Shown here in pieces: positions 18,052-27,775 of a DNA stretch of 64,000 bases. The notes below the pieces were generated by a model, which saw only the letters and a list, made by a program, of their open reading frames with translations, made no database searches and had not been told where the DNA came from. A program made the position numbers and the translations under genes. Every line of letters starts with the position of its first letter. Position 1 is the first letter of the stretch. Source of the DNA: Methylocystis iwaonis (lineage in GTDB: Bacteria > Pseudomonadota > Alphaproteobacteria > Rhizobiales > Beijerinckiaceae); assembly GCF_027925385.1 (NCBI RefSeq), contig NZ_AP027142.1, positions 1,780,001 through 1,844,000 of the forward strand, given 5' to 3'.

Positions 18052-18612
18052 ATGTCTGTCCGTTTCAAACTGAGCCACGCGCTCGGCGGCGCCGCGATTT
18101 TGGCGCTTCTGGCTCCGGCAGCGGCTCTCGCCGACGGCCGCGTTGGCACGCTTCAGTGCAGGCTGCTCGGCAACGATCTGAGCGTCATCGTCGAGAACCA
18201 GCAGATCGACTGCGCCTATAGCGACGACGAGGAAGGCGCCCTCCCGGTCCATTACGTCGGCACGCTGACCAAGGTCGGCCCGAACATCACCATCAACGGC
18301 CAGGGCGAGCTCGCCTGGGGCGTGATCGCGGCCACCGGCAAGGTCGGCCCCGGCGCGCTGGCCGGCAACTATGTCGGCCCGGGCGTTTCGGCCAAGATCG
18401 GCGTCGGCGGCGGCGGCGCGGTCCTCGTCGGCGGCTCGGACAACACCTTCTCGCTGCAGCCCTTCCAGATCGAAGCGGGCGCGGGTCTTGGCTGGAACGC
18501 GGGCGTCGAGAGCCTCACGCTCGCCTATGTCGCGGCGCCGGCGCCCGTGTTCCATAGGCACCACCACGGTCATCACCATCACCACCACCATCATCATCAC
18601 CACCATCATTGA
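18052..18612 (+). CDS. DUF992 secreted protein with poly-histidine tail
   Basis: A 186-residue exported protein with a signal peptide (cleavage after AALA). The DUF992 body has paired cysteines (GTLQCRLLG and IDCAYSDDE) and glycine-rich strands (KVGPNITINGQGELAWGV). DUF992 proteins are common periplasmic proteins of Hyphomicrobiales with unknown function. The odd part is the end: FHRHHHG followed by thirteen consecutive histidines before the stop, encoded by mixed CAT and CAC codons. Mixed codons argue against a pure recent triplet slippage. Such a tail could bind Cu, Ni or Zn in the periplasm; this is inference. Confidence 0.85.
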   Translation: MSVRFKLSHALGGAAILALLAPAAALADGRVGTLQCRLLGNDLSVIVENQQIDCAYSDDEEGALPVHYVGTLTKVGPNITINGQGELAWGVIAATGKVGPGALAGNYVGPGVSAKIGVGGGGAVLVGGSDNTFSLQPFQIEAGAGLGWNAGVESLTLAYVAAPAPVFHRHHHGHHHHHHHHHHHHH

Positions 18613-18642
18613 TGGCGAAGCGCGGGGGCGACCCCGCGCTTT

Positions 18643-19377
18643 TCACGCCGGCGGGCGGAAGTCCATCAGCCGGTCGGTGGGAAAGTCATAGAGCCTCCCG
18701 GTCTCGCGCCACTCGGGCGCCAACAGCGGGAGGCATTTTTTCGCAAAATCCTCAGGCGCCGGCAGCGTCATGGGGTCTTCGCCCGGCATGGCCTGGGCGC
18801 GCATGCGGGTGCGTAACGGGCCCGGATTGGCGATCATCACCGTGACGCCGTCATCCTTGACCTCCGCCGCATAAGTGCGCGCCATGGCGTCGAGCGCGGC
18901 TTTGGAGATGGCGTAGGGGCCCCAGAAGGGCTTCGCCTTGTGCGCCGCGCCCGAGGTGACGAAAAGAACCCGCCCGGCGCCAGACGCCCGCAGCAGCGGA
19001 TCAAGCGAACGGATGAGCCGCCAATTGGCCGTGACATTCACCGCCACGACGCGGTTCCAATCCTTGACGTCCACATGGGCGAGCGGCGACAGGGGGCCGA
19101 GCACGCCGGCGTTGCCGACGAAGACGTCGAGCTTGCCCCAGCGCTCGAAGAGCGCCGCGCCGAGACGGTCGAGCGCGTCGAAATCGGTGACGTCGCAGGG
19201 AACAAGCGTTGCTTGCCCGCCGAGCGCGCGAATTTCGTCGTCGAGCTCCTCCAGCGCGCCCTGCGTGCGGGCAAGCGCCACAATATGCGCGCCCTGGCGC
19301 GCGAGTTCGAGAGAGATGGCGCGGCCGACGCCGCGGGAGGCGCCGGTGACGAGAGCGATGATGGGGGAGGCTTCCAA
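18643..19377 (-). CDS. short-chain dehydrogenase/reductase
   Basis: A 244-residue classical SDR. The cofactor motif TGASRGVGRAI near the N-terminus, NAG (VGNAGVLG), the catalytic Ser in FVTSGAAH and the YAISK motif (Tyr/Lys pair) are all present. The arginine after the second strand (ARTQGAL) suggests NADP(H) preference. The start is a TTG without a strong ribosome-binding site, so the exact N-terminus is uncertain. Substrate not deducible. Confidence 0.9.
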   Translation of the reverse strand: MEASPIIALVTGASRGVGRAISLELARQGAHIVALARTQGALEELDDEIRALGGQATLVPCDVTDFDALDRLGAALFERWGKLDVFVGNAGVLGPLSPLAHVDVKDWNRVVAVNVTANWRLIRSLDPLLRASGAGRVLFVTSGAAHKAKPFWGPYAISKAALDAMARTYAAEVKDDGVTVMIANPGPLRTRMRAQAMPGEDPMTLPAPEDFAKKCLPLLAPEWRETGRLYDFPTDRLMDFRPPA

Positions 19378-19389
19378 CTGATAATCCGG

Positions 19390-19938
19390 TTAGGGGAACA
19401 TGTCGGCGATCTCGATGGAGAGACCGGGTGGGATCAGCGCGATCGCGCCTTCCTTGACGAAGGCGACGGCGATCCGATCGCCGTCGCGGGAATAATGCAG
19501 GACGAGACGCCGTTTGGAGTCGACCACCAAATAATGCGCAATGGTCGGCACGCGAAAATAGTCCGAAAGCTTTGCGTTGGTGTCGAGACTTCGCGAGGAA
19601 GGCGAGATCACCTCGACAACGACAATCGGCGAAGTTGCGAGAAGTGAATCGGGCGCGACGGCGTCGCCGCAGTTCACCAGGGCGTCGGGCTCATAGACAG
19701 TGTAATCGTCGACCGCCACGCCGAGGCTATCGATAAAAGCCTCGCAGTTTGCGCCTGTGCGTTCGACGGCGTCGGCGAGCGCGCGCCAGATCCGCGCCTT
19801 GATCCGGCTGTGCTCCGCGCGCTCCGGCGCCATAGCGATGATCTCGCCGCGGACCAGCTCGCAGCGCTTGCGCTCCGTCTCCTGCGCCCATTGGAGAAAT
19901 TCGGCCGCCGTCATCGGCTTTTTTGCGGGTGCGGCCAT
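19390..19938 (-). CDS. Uma2-family (DUF820) putative endonuclease
   Basis: A 182-residue protein of the Uma2 family, a PD-(D/E)XK-like fold abundant in cyanobacteria and many methylotrophs. The family start MTAAEFLQWAQ, the acidic pair YEPDALV and the VVVEVISPSSR core with DxxxKLSDYF are visible. The catalytic D...E-x-I pattern looks intact. The role is unknown; several members occur in mobile or defence contexts, but here the neighbours are housekeeping genes (purF). Confidence 0.85.
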   Translation of the reverse strand: MAAPAKKPMTAAEFLQWAQETERKRCELVRGEIIAMAPERAEHSRIKARIWRALADAVERTGANCEAFIDSLGVAVDDYTVYEPDALVNCGDAVAPDSLLATSPIVVVEVISPSSRSLDTNAKLSDYFRVPTIAHYLVVDSKRRLVLHYSRDGDRIAVAFVKEGAIALIPPGLSIEIADMFP

Positions 19939-19965
19939 GAGTTTGCCTCTGTCGATAAAAAGGCC

Positions 19966-21450
19966 TCAGCTCGCCTCCGCCAGCAGCGAGAGCTGCGCGC
20001 GGTTCTCCTCCACGAGGTCCGTCAGCGACGTCGGATAGTCGCCCGTGAAGCAATGGTCGGTAAATTGGGGATGCGTCTTGTCGCGGCCGTCGAAGCCCAT
20101 CGCGCGGTAGATGCCGTCGACCGAAAGGAAAGACAGCGAATCGCAGCCGATATAGGCGCGCATCTCCTCCAGCGAATGCGTCGCGGCGAGGAGCTTTTCC
20201 TTCTGCGGCGTGTCGATGCCGTAATAGTCCGGATGGGTGATGGGCGGCGAGGAGATGAGGAAATGCACCTCGGTGGCGCCCGCGTCGCGCATCATCTGCA
20301 CGATCTTCACCGAGGTCGTGCCGCGCACGATCGAGTCGTCGATGAGGATGACGCGCTTGCCCTCGACCACGCAGCGATTGGCGCTGTGCTTCATGCGCAC
20401 GCCGACCTCGCGCACCGATTGCGTCGGCTGAATGAAGGTGCGGCCGACGTAATGGTTGCGGATGATGCCCAGCTCGAAAGGAATGCCCGACTCGCGCGAA
20501 TAACCGATCGCCGCCGGAACGCCCGAGTCCGGCACCGGCACCACGACATCGGCCGCGATGTTCTGCTCGCGCGCCAATTCGCGGCCCATGGCCTTGCGGA
20601 CCTCATAGACGGGGCGACCCTGAACCAGAGAGTCCGGCCGAGCGAAGTAAATGAATTCGAAGATACAGGGCCGCGCCGCCCGGGCGGGGAAGGGTTCGAT
20701 GCTCTCGATCCCCGACTCCGAGATGATGACGATCTCGCCGTTCTTGACGTCGCGCACGAAGCGCGCGCCGATAATGTCAAGCGCGCAGGTTTCCGAGGCC
20801 AGGATATATTTGCCGTCCAGCTCGCCGATCACCAGCGGGCGGATGCCGAGCGGATCGCGCGCGCCGATAAGCTTCTTGTTTGTCAGGGCGACGAGCGAAT
20901 AGGCGCCTTCGATGGCGCGCAGGGCCTCGATGAAGCGGTCGATAAGCTGCGGCTTGCGGCTTCGCGCTACAAGGTGAAGGATGACTTCCGTGTCGGAGGT
21001 CGACTGAAAGATCGAGCCTTCCTTGATGAGGTCGCGGCGCAGCGCCTGCGCATTGGTGAGATTGCCGTTATGCGCCACGGCGAAGCCGCCGGTGTTGAGC
21101 TCGGCGAAAAGCGGCTGAACATTGCGTAAAATGGTTTCGCCGGTCGTCGCATAACGGACATGACCGATCGCGGCGGAGCCGGGGAGGCGCTTGATCGTGC
21201 TTTCCTTGGAGAAGTGATCGCCGACAAGCCCGAGGCGCCGCTCGGCGTGGAAACGGCCGCCCGCGTCATAGGTGACAATGCCGGCGGCTTCCTGGCCGCG
21301 ATGCTGGAGCGCGTGAAGGCCGAGAGCGGTGATGGCGGCGGCGTCCTCGAAATCGAAGACGCCGAAAACGCCGCAATATTCGCGCAGACGATCGCCGTCG
21401 AGATCGTCGGTGGTTTCGATCGGGCCGGCAATGGATTGGCTGTCTGTCAT
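19966..21450 (-). CDS. purF: amidophosphoribosyltransferase
   Basis: A 494-residue enzyme for the first step of purine synthesis (PRPP + glutamine to phosphoribosylamine). A 25-residue propeptide precedes the catalytic N-terminal Cys26 (REYCGVFGVF). The Ntn glutaminase domain (to about 250) contains RGQEAAGI and HNGNLTN. The PRPP site is VILIDDSIVRGTT, followed by the flag region. Cysteines near the C-terminus (YIGCDSL, DHCFTGDYP) resemble the [4Fe-4S] type known from Bacillus; that detail is inferred. cvpA lies upstream on the same strand, the classical cvpA-purF order. Confidence 0.97.
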   Translation of the reverse strand: MTDSQSIAGPIETTDDLDGDRLREYCGVFGVFDFEDAAAITALGLHALQHRGQEAAGIVTYDAGGRFHAERRLGLVGDHFSKESTIKRLPGSAAIGHVRYATTGETILRNVQPLFAELNTGGFAVAHNGNLTNAQALRRDLIKEGSIFQSTSDTEVILHLVARSRKPQLIDRFIEALRAIEGAYSLVALTNKKLIGARDPLGIRPLVIGELDGKYILASETCALDIIGARFVRDVKNGEIVIISESGIESIEPFPARAARPCIFEFIYFARPDSLVQGRPVYEVRKAMGRELAREQNIAADVVVPVPDSGVPAAIGYSRESGIPFELGIIRNHYVGRTFIQPTQSVREVGVRMKHSANRCVVEGKRVILIDDSIVRGTTSVKIVQMMRDAGATEVHFLISSPPITHPDYYGIDTPQKEKLLAATHSLEEMRAYIGCDSLSFLSVDGIYRAMGFDGRDKTHPQFTDHCFTGDYPTSLTDLVEENRAQLSLLAEAS

Positions 21451-21553
21451 TGCGCTGTCTCCCCTATCGAAGCGCGGTGCTGCGCTCTAGCATCATCTTT
21501 GCCAATCGGCGCGAACGCCGGCAAGTTTTTCGGCCCTTTGCGCGTCATCCCTC

Positions 21554-22141
21554 TTACTGCTTCTCGCTCGGCGGCAGCGCCTTCTCGAGCTCGGATTCGG
21601 CGGGCGGGGTCTCTTCGACAGGCGCGCCGCCCTTCTTGGCTTTGATCTTGGCGACGATGCTGTCCATGTCGTCGGGAAGCCATTCGCGCAGCTTCTCGCC
21701 GCCCGCCTGGAGCAGCGGCTTGGCGCGGGCGCTGCGGACCCATTCCGGCTGATTGGGGTCGGGCACCAGCCAGCCGTAGAACAGAAAGGCCACCACCGCG
21801 AGAAGCATGCCCCGGACGGCTCCGAAGACGAAGCCCAGCGAACGGTCGAGCGCGCCGATCTTGGAGTCCAGAATCACGTCGGAAAGCTTCACGGTGAAAA
21901 TCGACACCAGCACCAGCGCCACGAAGAAAACGGCCGCGACCGACGCGGCGAGCGCGAGCTCGTCCTTAGCGAGGTAAGGTTTTATATAGGGCAGCGCCAT
22001 GGGGTGCAGATAGTAAGCCGCGAAGGCCGCCGCCACCCATGAGAGGATCGCCAGCACTTCGCGGGTGAATCCGCGCAGCAAGGCGAGCATGCCGGAGACC
22101 AGAACGATAATAATAACTGCCAGATCAAGGTACGACGGCAT
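21554..22141 (-). CDS. cvpA: CvpA-family membrane protein
   Basis: A 195-residue inner-membrane protein starting MPSYLDLAVIIIVLVSGMLAL; the upstream in-frame extension is Arg-rich and unlikely. Four hydrophobic helices cover residues 1-130, with the family motif RGFTREVLAILSW and the GALDRSLGFVFGAVRG segment. The C-terminus is charged and Pro/Glu-rich. CvpA is linked to colicin V production and envelope stress in E. coli. Placement 103 bp before purF suggests co-transcription. Confidence 0.92.
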   Translation of the reverse strand: MPSYLDLAVIIIVLVSGMLALLRGFTREVLAILSWVAAAFAAYYLHPMALPYIKPYLAKDELALAASVAAVFFVALVLVSIFTVKLSDVILDSKIGALDRSLGFVFGAVRGMLLAVVAFLFYGWLVPDPNQPEWVRSARAKPLLQAGGEKLREWLPDDMDSIVAKIKAKKGGAPVEETPPAESELEKALPPSEKQ

Positions 22142-22342
22142 CGAAGTCCTCTTCGTTTCGCCCTGACGCTCGGAAATCCCAACGCTTCGCCGGCGCGCTT
22201 TGCGCGCCCGATACGCCATTCGCTTTCGCAAGCGCGCTCTGCTGATCGAAGGCGGCTGGGTCGATGGCCGCGGGAACGTACGACGGCTTGCTTCTAGCGC
22301 AACTCAGCCGTCGGCGGGAAGTAGAAAGCTTAAATTTCAGCC

Positions 22343-23722
22343 TTAACGTGCCCGGGGCGCAGTTTGAGCAATCGCCGCAACGAGCTGGGCGACGTCGGCG
22401 CAGGGCCGCAAGATCAGCCCGGCGCGCCGCTCGTCGTCATTGATCTGCTGGCTTTGCGCCAGCACCGCCTGGTGAAAGCCGAGCTTGGCGGCCTCGCGTA
22501 GCCGCATCCCGGCGTGGATGACGGGCCTGATGGCGCCGGAAAGGCCGATTTCTCCAAAAAACGCCTGATCGGCCGGGAGAACGGCGCCCGTCAGCGAGGA
22601 AACGAGCGCCGCCGCGGCGGCGAGATCGCCCGCCGGCTCGTCGGCGCGCAGGCCGCCCGCGACATTGAGATAAACGTCGTGCATCCCGAGCTTCAAACCG
22701 CCATGCGCCTCCAGCACGGCGAGAATCATCGACAGGCGATTCTGGTCGAAACCCACGACGGCGCGCCGCGGCGTGCCCAGCGAGGTCGGCGCCACGAGCG
22801 CCTGGATTTCGATCAGCATGGGGCGCTGGCCTTCCATGCCGGCGAAGACCGCCGCGCCCGGCGCGGAGGCGTCGCGCCCCGCAAGAAAGATCGCCGAGGG
22901 GTTGGCCACCTCGGCGAGCCCGAGCCCGGTCATTTCGAAGACGCCGATTTCGCCGGTGGCGCCGAAACGGTTTTTCGAGGCCCGCAACATGCGAAAGTGA
23001 TGCGCCGCATCGCCCTCGAACGACAGCACTGCGTCGACCATATGTTCGACGACGCGCGGTCCGGCGACCTGACCGTCCTTGGTGACGTGGCCGACAAGGA
23101 TGATCGTCGAGCCGCTGGTCTTGGCGTGGCGGAGCAGCGCCTGCGCGCTCGCCCGCACTTGTGTGACCGTGCCGGGAGCCGAGGGCGCGACTTCCGTGTG
23201 CATGGTCTGAATGGAATCGATGACGATCAGCGCGGCGCGTTTGCCCGTCGCGCAGGTGGCGAGAATATCCTCGACCTGCGTGGCCGAGGCGAGTTCGACC
23301 GGCGCGTCGGCAAGGCTGAGGCGGGCCGCGCGCAGCCGCACTTGCGCCACGGCCTCTTCGCCGGAAATGTAAATGACCCGCTCCCCGCGCCGCGCGAGCG
23401 CCGCGCAGGCCTGGATGAGCACGGTCGATTTACCGATGCCGGGCTCGCCCCCGAGCAGCAGGACCGAGCCCGGCACGAATCCGCCGCCCGTCACCCGGTC
23501 GAATTCATCGATCCCGGTGACGATGCGCTCGGCCGGCCGATCCGACCCGGCGAGCCCTTCGAGCTCGATCGCGCGCCCGCGCGTTACGCGCAGCGCCGTC
23601 GGACCCGGATCGCTTTCCTCGGCGATCGAGTTCCATTCGCCGCAAGATTCGCAGCGTCCCTGCCAGCGCGCGGCGACGGCGCCGCAGTTTTGGCAGACGA
23701 AGAAAGAACGGGACTTGGCCAT
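22343..23722 (-). CDS. radA: DNA repair protein RadA/Sms
   Basis: A 459-residue RecA-like branch-migration helicase. The start MAKSRSFFVCQNCG puts the C4 zinc finger at the N-terminus (Cys10, Cys13, Cys24, Cys27). Walker A is GGEPGIGKST (91-100). The RadA-specific KNRFG motif (ASKNRFGATGE) follows, and a Lon-protease-like domain makes up the last 170 residues (LNVAGGLRADEPAGDLAAA). RadA extends joint molecules in recombination and transformation. Repeat A copy 2 lies just upstream. Confidence 0.96.
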   Translation of the reverse strand: MAKSRSFFVCQNCGAVAARWQGRCESCGEWNSIAEESDPGPTALRVTRGRAIELEGLAGSDRPAERIVTGIDEFDRVTGGGFVPGSVLLLGGEPGIGKSTVLIQACAALARRGERVIYISGEEAVAQVRLRAARLSLADAPVELASATQVEDILATCATGKRAALIVIDSIQTMHTEVAPSAPGTVTQVRASAQALLRHAKTSGSTIILVGHVTKDGQVAGPRVVEHMVDAVLSFEGDAAHHFRMLRASKNRFGATGEIGVFEMTGLGLAEVANPSAIFLAGRDASAPGAAVFAGMEGQRPMLIEIQALVAPTSLGTPRRAVVGFDQNRLSMILAVLEAHGGLKLGMHDVYLNVAGGLRADEPAGDLAAAAALVSSLTGAVLPADQAFFGEIGLSGAIRPVIHAGMRLREAAKLGFHQAVLAQSQQINDDERRAGLILRPCADVAQLVAAIAQTAPRAR

Positions 23723-23788
23723 AGGCGCTTGGCGCATGCGCCGGGAAGTCTTGTCAAGAGGCGCTTGCGCCCTCGCCGTCGCGAGGCG

Positions 23789-23954
23789 TCATACGAGATC
23801 CGCTTGATTGGTTCGCTGTCATTCCCGACGCTCGCGCAGCGAGCGACCGGGAATCCAGAGCCAAACCAGCGCTTTTGTGGCTCTGGATTCCCGGTCGGGC
23901 TTTCAGCCCGCCGGGAATGACAAGTCCCCGTGCGAGCTATTCAACCGGAAATGG
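23789..23954 (+). repeat. dispersed repeat family A, copy 2 (MITE-like)
   Basis: About 166 bp, highly similar to copy 1 from end to end. The left end (ATACGAGATCCGCTTGA) and the right end read on the other strand (ATACCATTTCCGGTTGAA) form imperfect terminal inverted repeats around inner hairpins. It lies between radA and ihfA. Confidence 0.78.
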
Positions 23955-23956
23955 TA

Positions 23957-24397
23957 TCAGACCGTTCTCTCGTTCGGGGGGCTTTTCCCATTCGGCTTCG
24001 GGGCTTGGCCATTCTTGCCGGGCAAGGCCGCCGGCTCCTCCAAACCATTGTTGATGCGCGCGCGCAGCACGTTGGAGGGCTTGAAGGTCACGACCAGCCG
24101 CGCCGTGATTTTCGCCGACTCTCCCGTCTTGGGATTGCGGCCCTGCCGCTCCCGCTTGGCGCGAACGAGAAAAGCGCCGAAGGACGACAGTTTGACGTCT
24201 TCCCGCGAGACGATGCTTTCGAAAATCTCGTCGAGCACCATTTCGACATATTTGGAGGCTTCACTGCGGCCTAGACCAGTATGCTGATGAACTGCCTCGG
24301 CGAGATCCGCGCGCGTCGTCGTTCTGATCGATTGGTCGCCGTAGACAAAAGCGCTAGCGCCATCGCCGTTCGGCAAGAGGATTTGCTCCTGGGACAT
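23957..24397 (-). CDS. ihfA: integration host factor alpha / HU-family protein, extended
   Basis: A 146-residue DNA-bending protein. The core (about 27-120) has the IHF/HU fold: [43 protein letters not shown] with the minor-groove arm, and [14 protein letters not shown]. It is longer than the usual ~100 residues because of a 25-residue N-terminal lead ([13 protein letters not shown]...) and a ~25-residue Pro/Lys/Asn tail. The start is supported by CAAGG upstream. Position downstream of fabH on the same strand supports IhfA, as in other Hyphomicrobiales. Confidence 0.9.
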   Translation of the reverse strand: MSQEQILLPNGDGASAFVYGDQSIRTTTRADLAEAVHQHTGLGRSEASKYVEMVLDEIFESIVSREDVKLSSFGAFLVRAKRERQGRNPKTGESAKITARLVVTFKPSNVLRARINNGLEEPAALPGKNGQAPKPNGKSPPNERTV

Positions 24398-24656
24398 TTG
24401 GAACCTTGTAATTCTTCGTTGCAAAAATATTGGAGGCGGAGATAGTTTGCGCGGATAGTTGCTTTTACTGCAATCGGTCGGAGCGCAATCAGCAAATACC
24501 GCCAAAGAACCATTAGCCGTCGCCGAAGCCCGGCTCGCTCATCCGTTGTCGGAATTATTCAGAATTGCTGCAAAAAATCAAGCGCAAGTTGCAGCGCCCG
24601 AGCGTGAATCGGGCGCATTTCGGGGCCGAAAACAATTGCGTTGTCGTTTCGCCGAC

Positions 24657-25643
24657 TTACCAGCGGATCAAAGCCGATCCCCAGGTGAATCCGCCGCCGA
24701 CCGCCTCCAGCATGACGAGATCGCCCTGCTTGATGCGGCCATCCGCCGCCGCGACCGAAAGGGCGAGGGGAATGCTGGCGGCCGAGGTGTTGCCGTGCAG
24801 ATGGACGGTGGCGACGATCTTTTCCGGCGCGATGCCGAGCTTTTGCGCCGACATGTCGATGATCCGCCGGTTGGCCTGATGCGGCACGAACCAATCGAGC
24901 TCCGCGGCCGAGAGGCCCGTCGCGGCGAAAGCGTCGACGACGACGTCGGTCACCTTGCCGACGGCGAATTTGAAGACTTCCTGACCGGACATGCGGAGAT
25001 GGCCGACCGTCTGCGTGGCGGAAGGACCGCCGTCGACATAGAGCTTCGTCCGATGCCGGCCGTCGGAGCGCAAATGCGTCGTCAGCACGCCGCGCTCGCT
25101 CAAGGCGCCGCTGGAGGGCCGGGCCTCCAGCACCATCGCGCCGGCGCCGTCGCCGAAGAGGACGCAGGTCGTGCGGTCTTCCCAGTTGAGGATGCGAGAG
25201 AATGTCTCCGCGCCGATGACGAGGGCGCGCTTGTGCGAGCCCGAGCGCAGGAATTTATCGGCGGTCGAGAGCGCGAAAACGAAGCCTGAGCAAACCGCCT
25301 GAAGATCGAAGGCCACGCCATGGGCGACGCCGAGGGCCGCCTGAATTTGCGTCGCGGTCGAGGGGAAGGTCCAGTCGGGAGTGGAGGTGCCGACGATGAT
25401 CAGGTCGATGTCATCGGGGGTGAGGCCGGCGTTTGCGAGCGCCGCGCGCGCCGCCTTCTCGCCGAGCATCGAGGTGGTTTCACCCTCGGCGGCGATGTGG
25501 CGTTCCTTGATGCCCGTGCGCTGGAAAATCCACTCGTCGCTGGTGTCGACGATCTTGGCGAGGTCGTCATTGGTCAGCGTCTTGGCGGGCAGATAGGAGC
25601 CCACGCCGAGAACGACGGAGCGGAGCAGGGGATGTGACGTCAC
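24657..25643 (-). CDS. fabH: 3-oxoacyl-ACP synthase III
   Basis: A 328-residue condensing enzyme that starts fatty-acid synthesis from acetyl-CoA and malonyl-ACP. The catalytic triad is visible: Cys118 (QAVCSGF), His255 (VPHQAN) and Asn285 (HGNTSAAS). It starts at a GTG overlapping the plsX stop (GTGA), so the two genes are translationally coupled. The longer in-frame reading upstream is an antisense-frame shadow of plsX. Length and motifs are normal. Confidence 0.97.
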   Translation of the reverse strand: MTSHPLLRSVVLGVGSYLPAKTLTNDDLAKIVDTSDEWIFQRTGIKERHIAAEGETTSMLGEKAARAALANAGLTPDDIDLIIVGTSTPDWTFPSTATQIQAALGVAHGVAFDLQAVCSGFVFALSTADKFLRSGSHKRALVIGAETFSRILNWEDRTTCVLFGDGAGAMVLEARPSSGALSERGVLTTHLRSDGRHRTKLYVDGGPSATQTVGHLRMSGQEVFKFAVGKVTDVVVDAFAATGLSAAELDWFVPHQANRRIIDMSAQKLGIAPEKIVATVHLHGNTSAASIPLALSVAAADGRIKQGDLVMLEAVGGGFTWGSALIRW

Positions 25644-26713
25644 TGAGCGGTTTCCTGCGACGGGCTGGCCGGATCGGCGGCGCCGCTTTCGAATTGGTGA
25701 GCGAGCGCGATCGTGTCGCGAATTCGGTTCATGAGATCGTTCTTGGCCATTTCGTAGCCGATCTCGATCGCGCGGGCGAAGCCCACAGAGTCCGTTCCGC
25801 CGTGGCTCTTGATGACGATGCCTTCGAGGCCGAGAAACACGCCGCCGTTGACGGCGCGCGTGTCCATCTTGCCCTTGAGCTCGGCGAAGGCGCCGCGGGC
25901 GAAGAGATAGCCGATTTTGGCGAAGAGCGAGCCGCTCATGGCGGCTTTGAGATAGGCCGCGATCTGCTTCGCCGTGCCTTCGGCGGTCTTGAGCGTGATA
26001 TTGCCCGTGAAGCCTTCCGTTACGACGACGTCGACGGCGCCCATGCCGATGCCGTCGCCCTCGACGAAGCCCGCATATTCGAGGCCAGGAAGGTCGGATT
26101 CGCGCAGGATGGCGGCGGCGGCCTTGACCTCCTCGACGCCCTTGATCTCCTCGGTGCCGACATTGAGCAGGCCGACGGTCGGCCGCTCCAGGCCGAGGAT
26201 GATGCGCGCCATCGCCGAGCCCATGATGGCGAGATCGACGAGGTGGCTGGCGTTGGCGCCGATCGAGGCGCCGACGTCGAGAACGATGGACTGGCCGCGC
26301 AGCGTCGGCCACAGGCAGGCGAGCGCCGGCCGGTCGACGCGGGCCATGGTGCGTAGACAGATTTTCGACATGGCCATCAGCGCGCCGGTGTTGCCGGCGG
26401 AGATTGCGGCGTCGGCCTCGCCCTTCTTGACCGCTTCGATCGCCATCCACATCGAGGAGACGCGCCGCCCATAGCGCAAAGCCTGGCTTGGCTTGTCATC
26501 CATGCGGATATTGACGCTCGAGTGGCGGATTTCGGCGCGCTCTGCGAGGCGCGGATGGTTCGCGAGCTCGGCGCGGATCGCCGTCTCGTCGCCAAAGAGC
26601 AGAAAATGGCTGCCGGGCATGCGTTCGAGGGCGAGGGCGCAGCCGGGGATCGTCACCGACGGGCCGAAATCGCCGCCCATCGCGTCGACCGCGATCCGAA
26701 CTTTCTCCGCCAT
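25640..26713 (-). CDS. plsX: phosphate acyltransferase PlsX
   Basis: A 357-residue enzyme making acyl-phosphate from acyl-ACP for phospholipid synthesis. The start [18 protein letters not shown] is the family N-terminus and is preceded by GAGGGAAACAGGAAG. Other hallmarks are [20 protein letters not shown] (often DVGAN in homologues), [10 protein letters not shown] and [12 protein letters not shown]. It overlaps fabH and lies downstream of yceD, as in many alphaproteobacteria, but a repeat D copy sits between yceD and plsX. Confidence 0.96.
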   Translation of the reverse strand: MAEKVRIAVDAMGGDFGPSVTIPGCALALERMPGSHFLLFGDETAIRAELANHPRLAERAEIRHSSVNIRMDDKPSQALRYGRRVSSMWMAIEAVKKGEADAAISAGNTGALMAMSKICLRTMARVDRPALACLWPTLRGQSIVLDVGASIGANASHLVDLAIMGSAMARIILGLERPTVGLLNVGTEEIKGVEEVKAAAAILRESDLPGLEYAGFVEGDGIGMGAVDVVVTEGFTGNITLKTAEGTAKQIAAYLKAAMSGSLFAKIGYLFARGAFAELKGKMDTRAVNGGVFLGLEGIVIKSHGGTDSVGFARAIEIGYEMAKNDLMNRIRDTIALAHQFESGAADPASPSQETAQ

Positions 26714-26941
26714 TGCTTCCTGTTTCCCTCGCATGCCGGCGATGCGCCGGCGCGCCCGCGGACGGCAGGCGAATGATCAGCTCGCGGGCGCGAGACTGTG
26801 ACCGGCGACGCCATCTGGCCGAACCGACGATTCCGCCATGGCTCCGCGTTCTGCGCGGGTGATTGCCATTTGCTGCGCGGCCGCGCAAGTGCCACGTCGC
26901 GGCGCTTGCTTGACCGGGGCCAGGCGTACGGCTGATTCATG

Positions 26942-27000
26942 CGCGCCTGAAGGCGCGCGGTCCGGGCGCCGCAAAGGACCGCGGGCCTTCAGGCCCGCGC
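26942..27000 (+). repeat. dispersed repeat family D, copy 1
   Basis: About 59 bp of two adjacent hairpins: CGCGCCTGAAGGCGCGCGGTCC and GGACCGCGGGCCTTCAGGCC share a GGTCC...GGACC stem. Near-identical units occur at 29510-29565 and 29724-29782. It lies between yceD and plsX. Confidence 0.75.
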
Positions 27001-27004
27001 CATA

Positions 27005-27580
27005 CTACTTCCCCGCGGGTCGCAACTTCGCGAAAGGCGAGACCACGCCGCCTTCCTGCTCCGCCTCGGGAGCAGGCTCGATAAATTCGGCGCCGGGCTT
27101 ACGCGGATAGGGATCGAGCGTCAAAGTGAGGAACTCCGAGACCACCGCCCCGAGATCGACCGCGCCGCCGAGCAGCGGGTCGGGCGGATCATCGTCGAGC
27201 ATGTTCTGTTCGATCGCCTCCGGCTCGGGCTCGTGGCGGCGCGAGCGGGGCTTGGGGGCCTCCTTTGGCGGCGCGAAGCGCAGCTCGATGGGCTCGACGA
27301 CCTCGGAGTCGAATTCGTCGAGCGTGACGACGCAAGTCTGGCGCACATGAGCGCGCAGCTCGCCGGTCACCTCCAGCCCGTCGCTGCGCCAGCGCCGTGC
27401 GCGGAGCGCCGCTTCGAGCGAAAGAACGGCGGGCAGGCCGTTCATCTGCGCCAGCGCCGCGCGCTCGGCGTCCGTGGCGGCGATTTTTATCTCGAGACCT
27501 TCCGGCGGAACTTCGGTCAGGGTCAGCGGGCGCGAGAATGGCGGCTTCTCGCCGAGGGCCATATTATGTTCGTCAATCAT
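27005..27580 (-). CDS. YceD/DUF177 family protein
   Basis: A 191-residue DUF177 protein beginning MIDEHNMALG, with GGAGAGAAGAGAGGG upstream. The family pattern shows two regions: the strand-rich RSDGLEVTGELRAHVRQTCVVTLDEFDSEV and the late DLGAVVSEFLTLTLDPYPRKPGAEF. YceD-like proteins are encoded with rpmF/plsX/fabH in many bacteria and have been tied to 23S rRNA processing. The usual second cysteine of the CVR...C pattern is not evident. It is divergent from bamE. Confidence 0.9.
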   Translation of the reverse strand: MIDEHNMALGEKPPFSRPLTLTEVPPEGLEIKIAATDAERAALAQMNGLPAVLSLEAALRARRWRSDGLEVTGELRAHVRQTCVVTLDEFDSEVVEPIELRFAPPKEAPKPRSRRHEPEPEAIEQNMLDDDPPDPLLGGAVDLGAVVSEFLTLTLDPYPRKPGAEFIEPAPEAEQEGGVVSPFAKLRPAGK

Positions 27581-27775
27581 TTTGCCCTCTCTTCTCTCCT
27601 TCAGGCGCATTCATGGCTTTTAGATACGTTGGCCGCCTCATTGGCGCCAGTTCTCTGATCTATCCGGCCACGATCGTCTTGCTTTCGCGCCAATCGAAGG
27701 CTAGGCAAGCCGAATTGCGATGCAGGATACCGGCGCGCGTCGCGTCGCCGGCGGGAAAGTAGCTTGGAGATCGAT

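Noticed and set aside
24398..24656. A gene between ihfA and fabH
   Set aside because: Short frames here lack ribosome-binding sites and protein-like composition; it looks like the ihfA promoter region.
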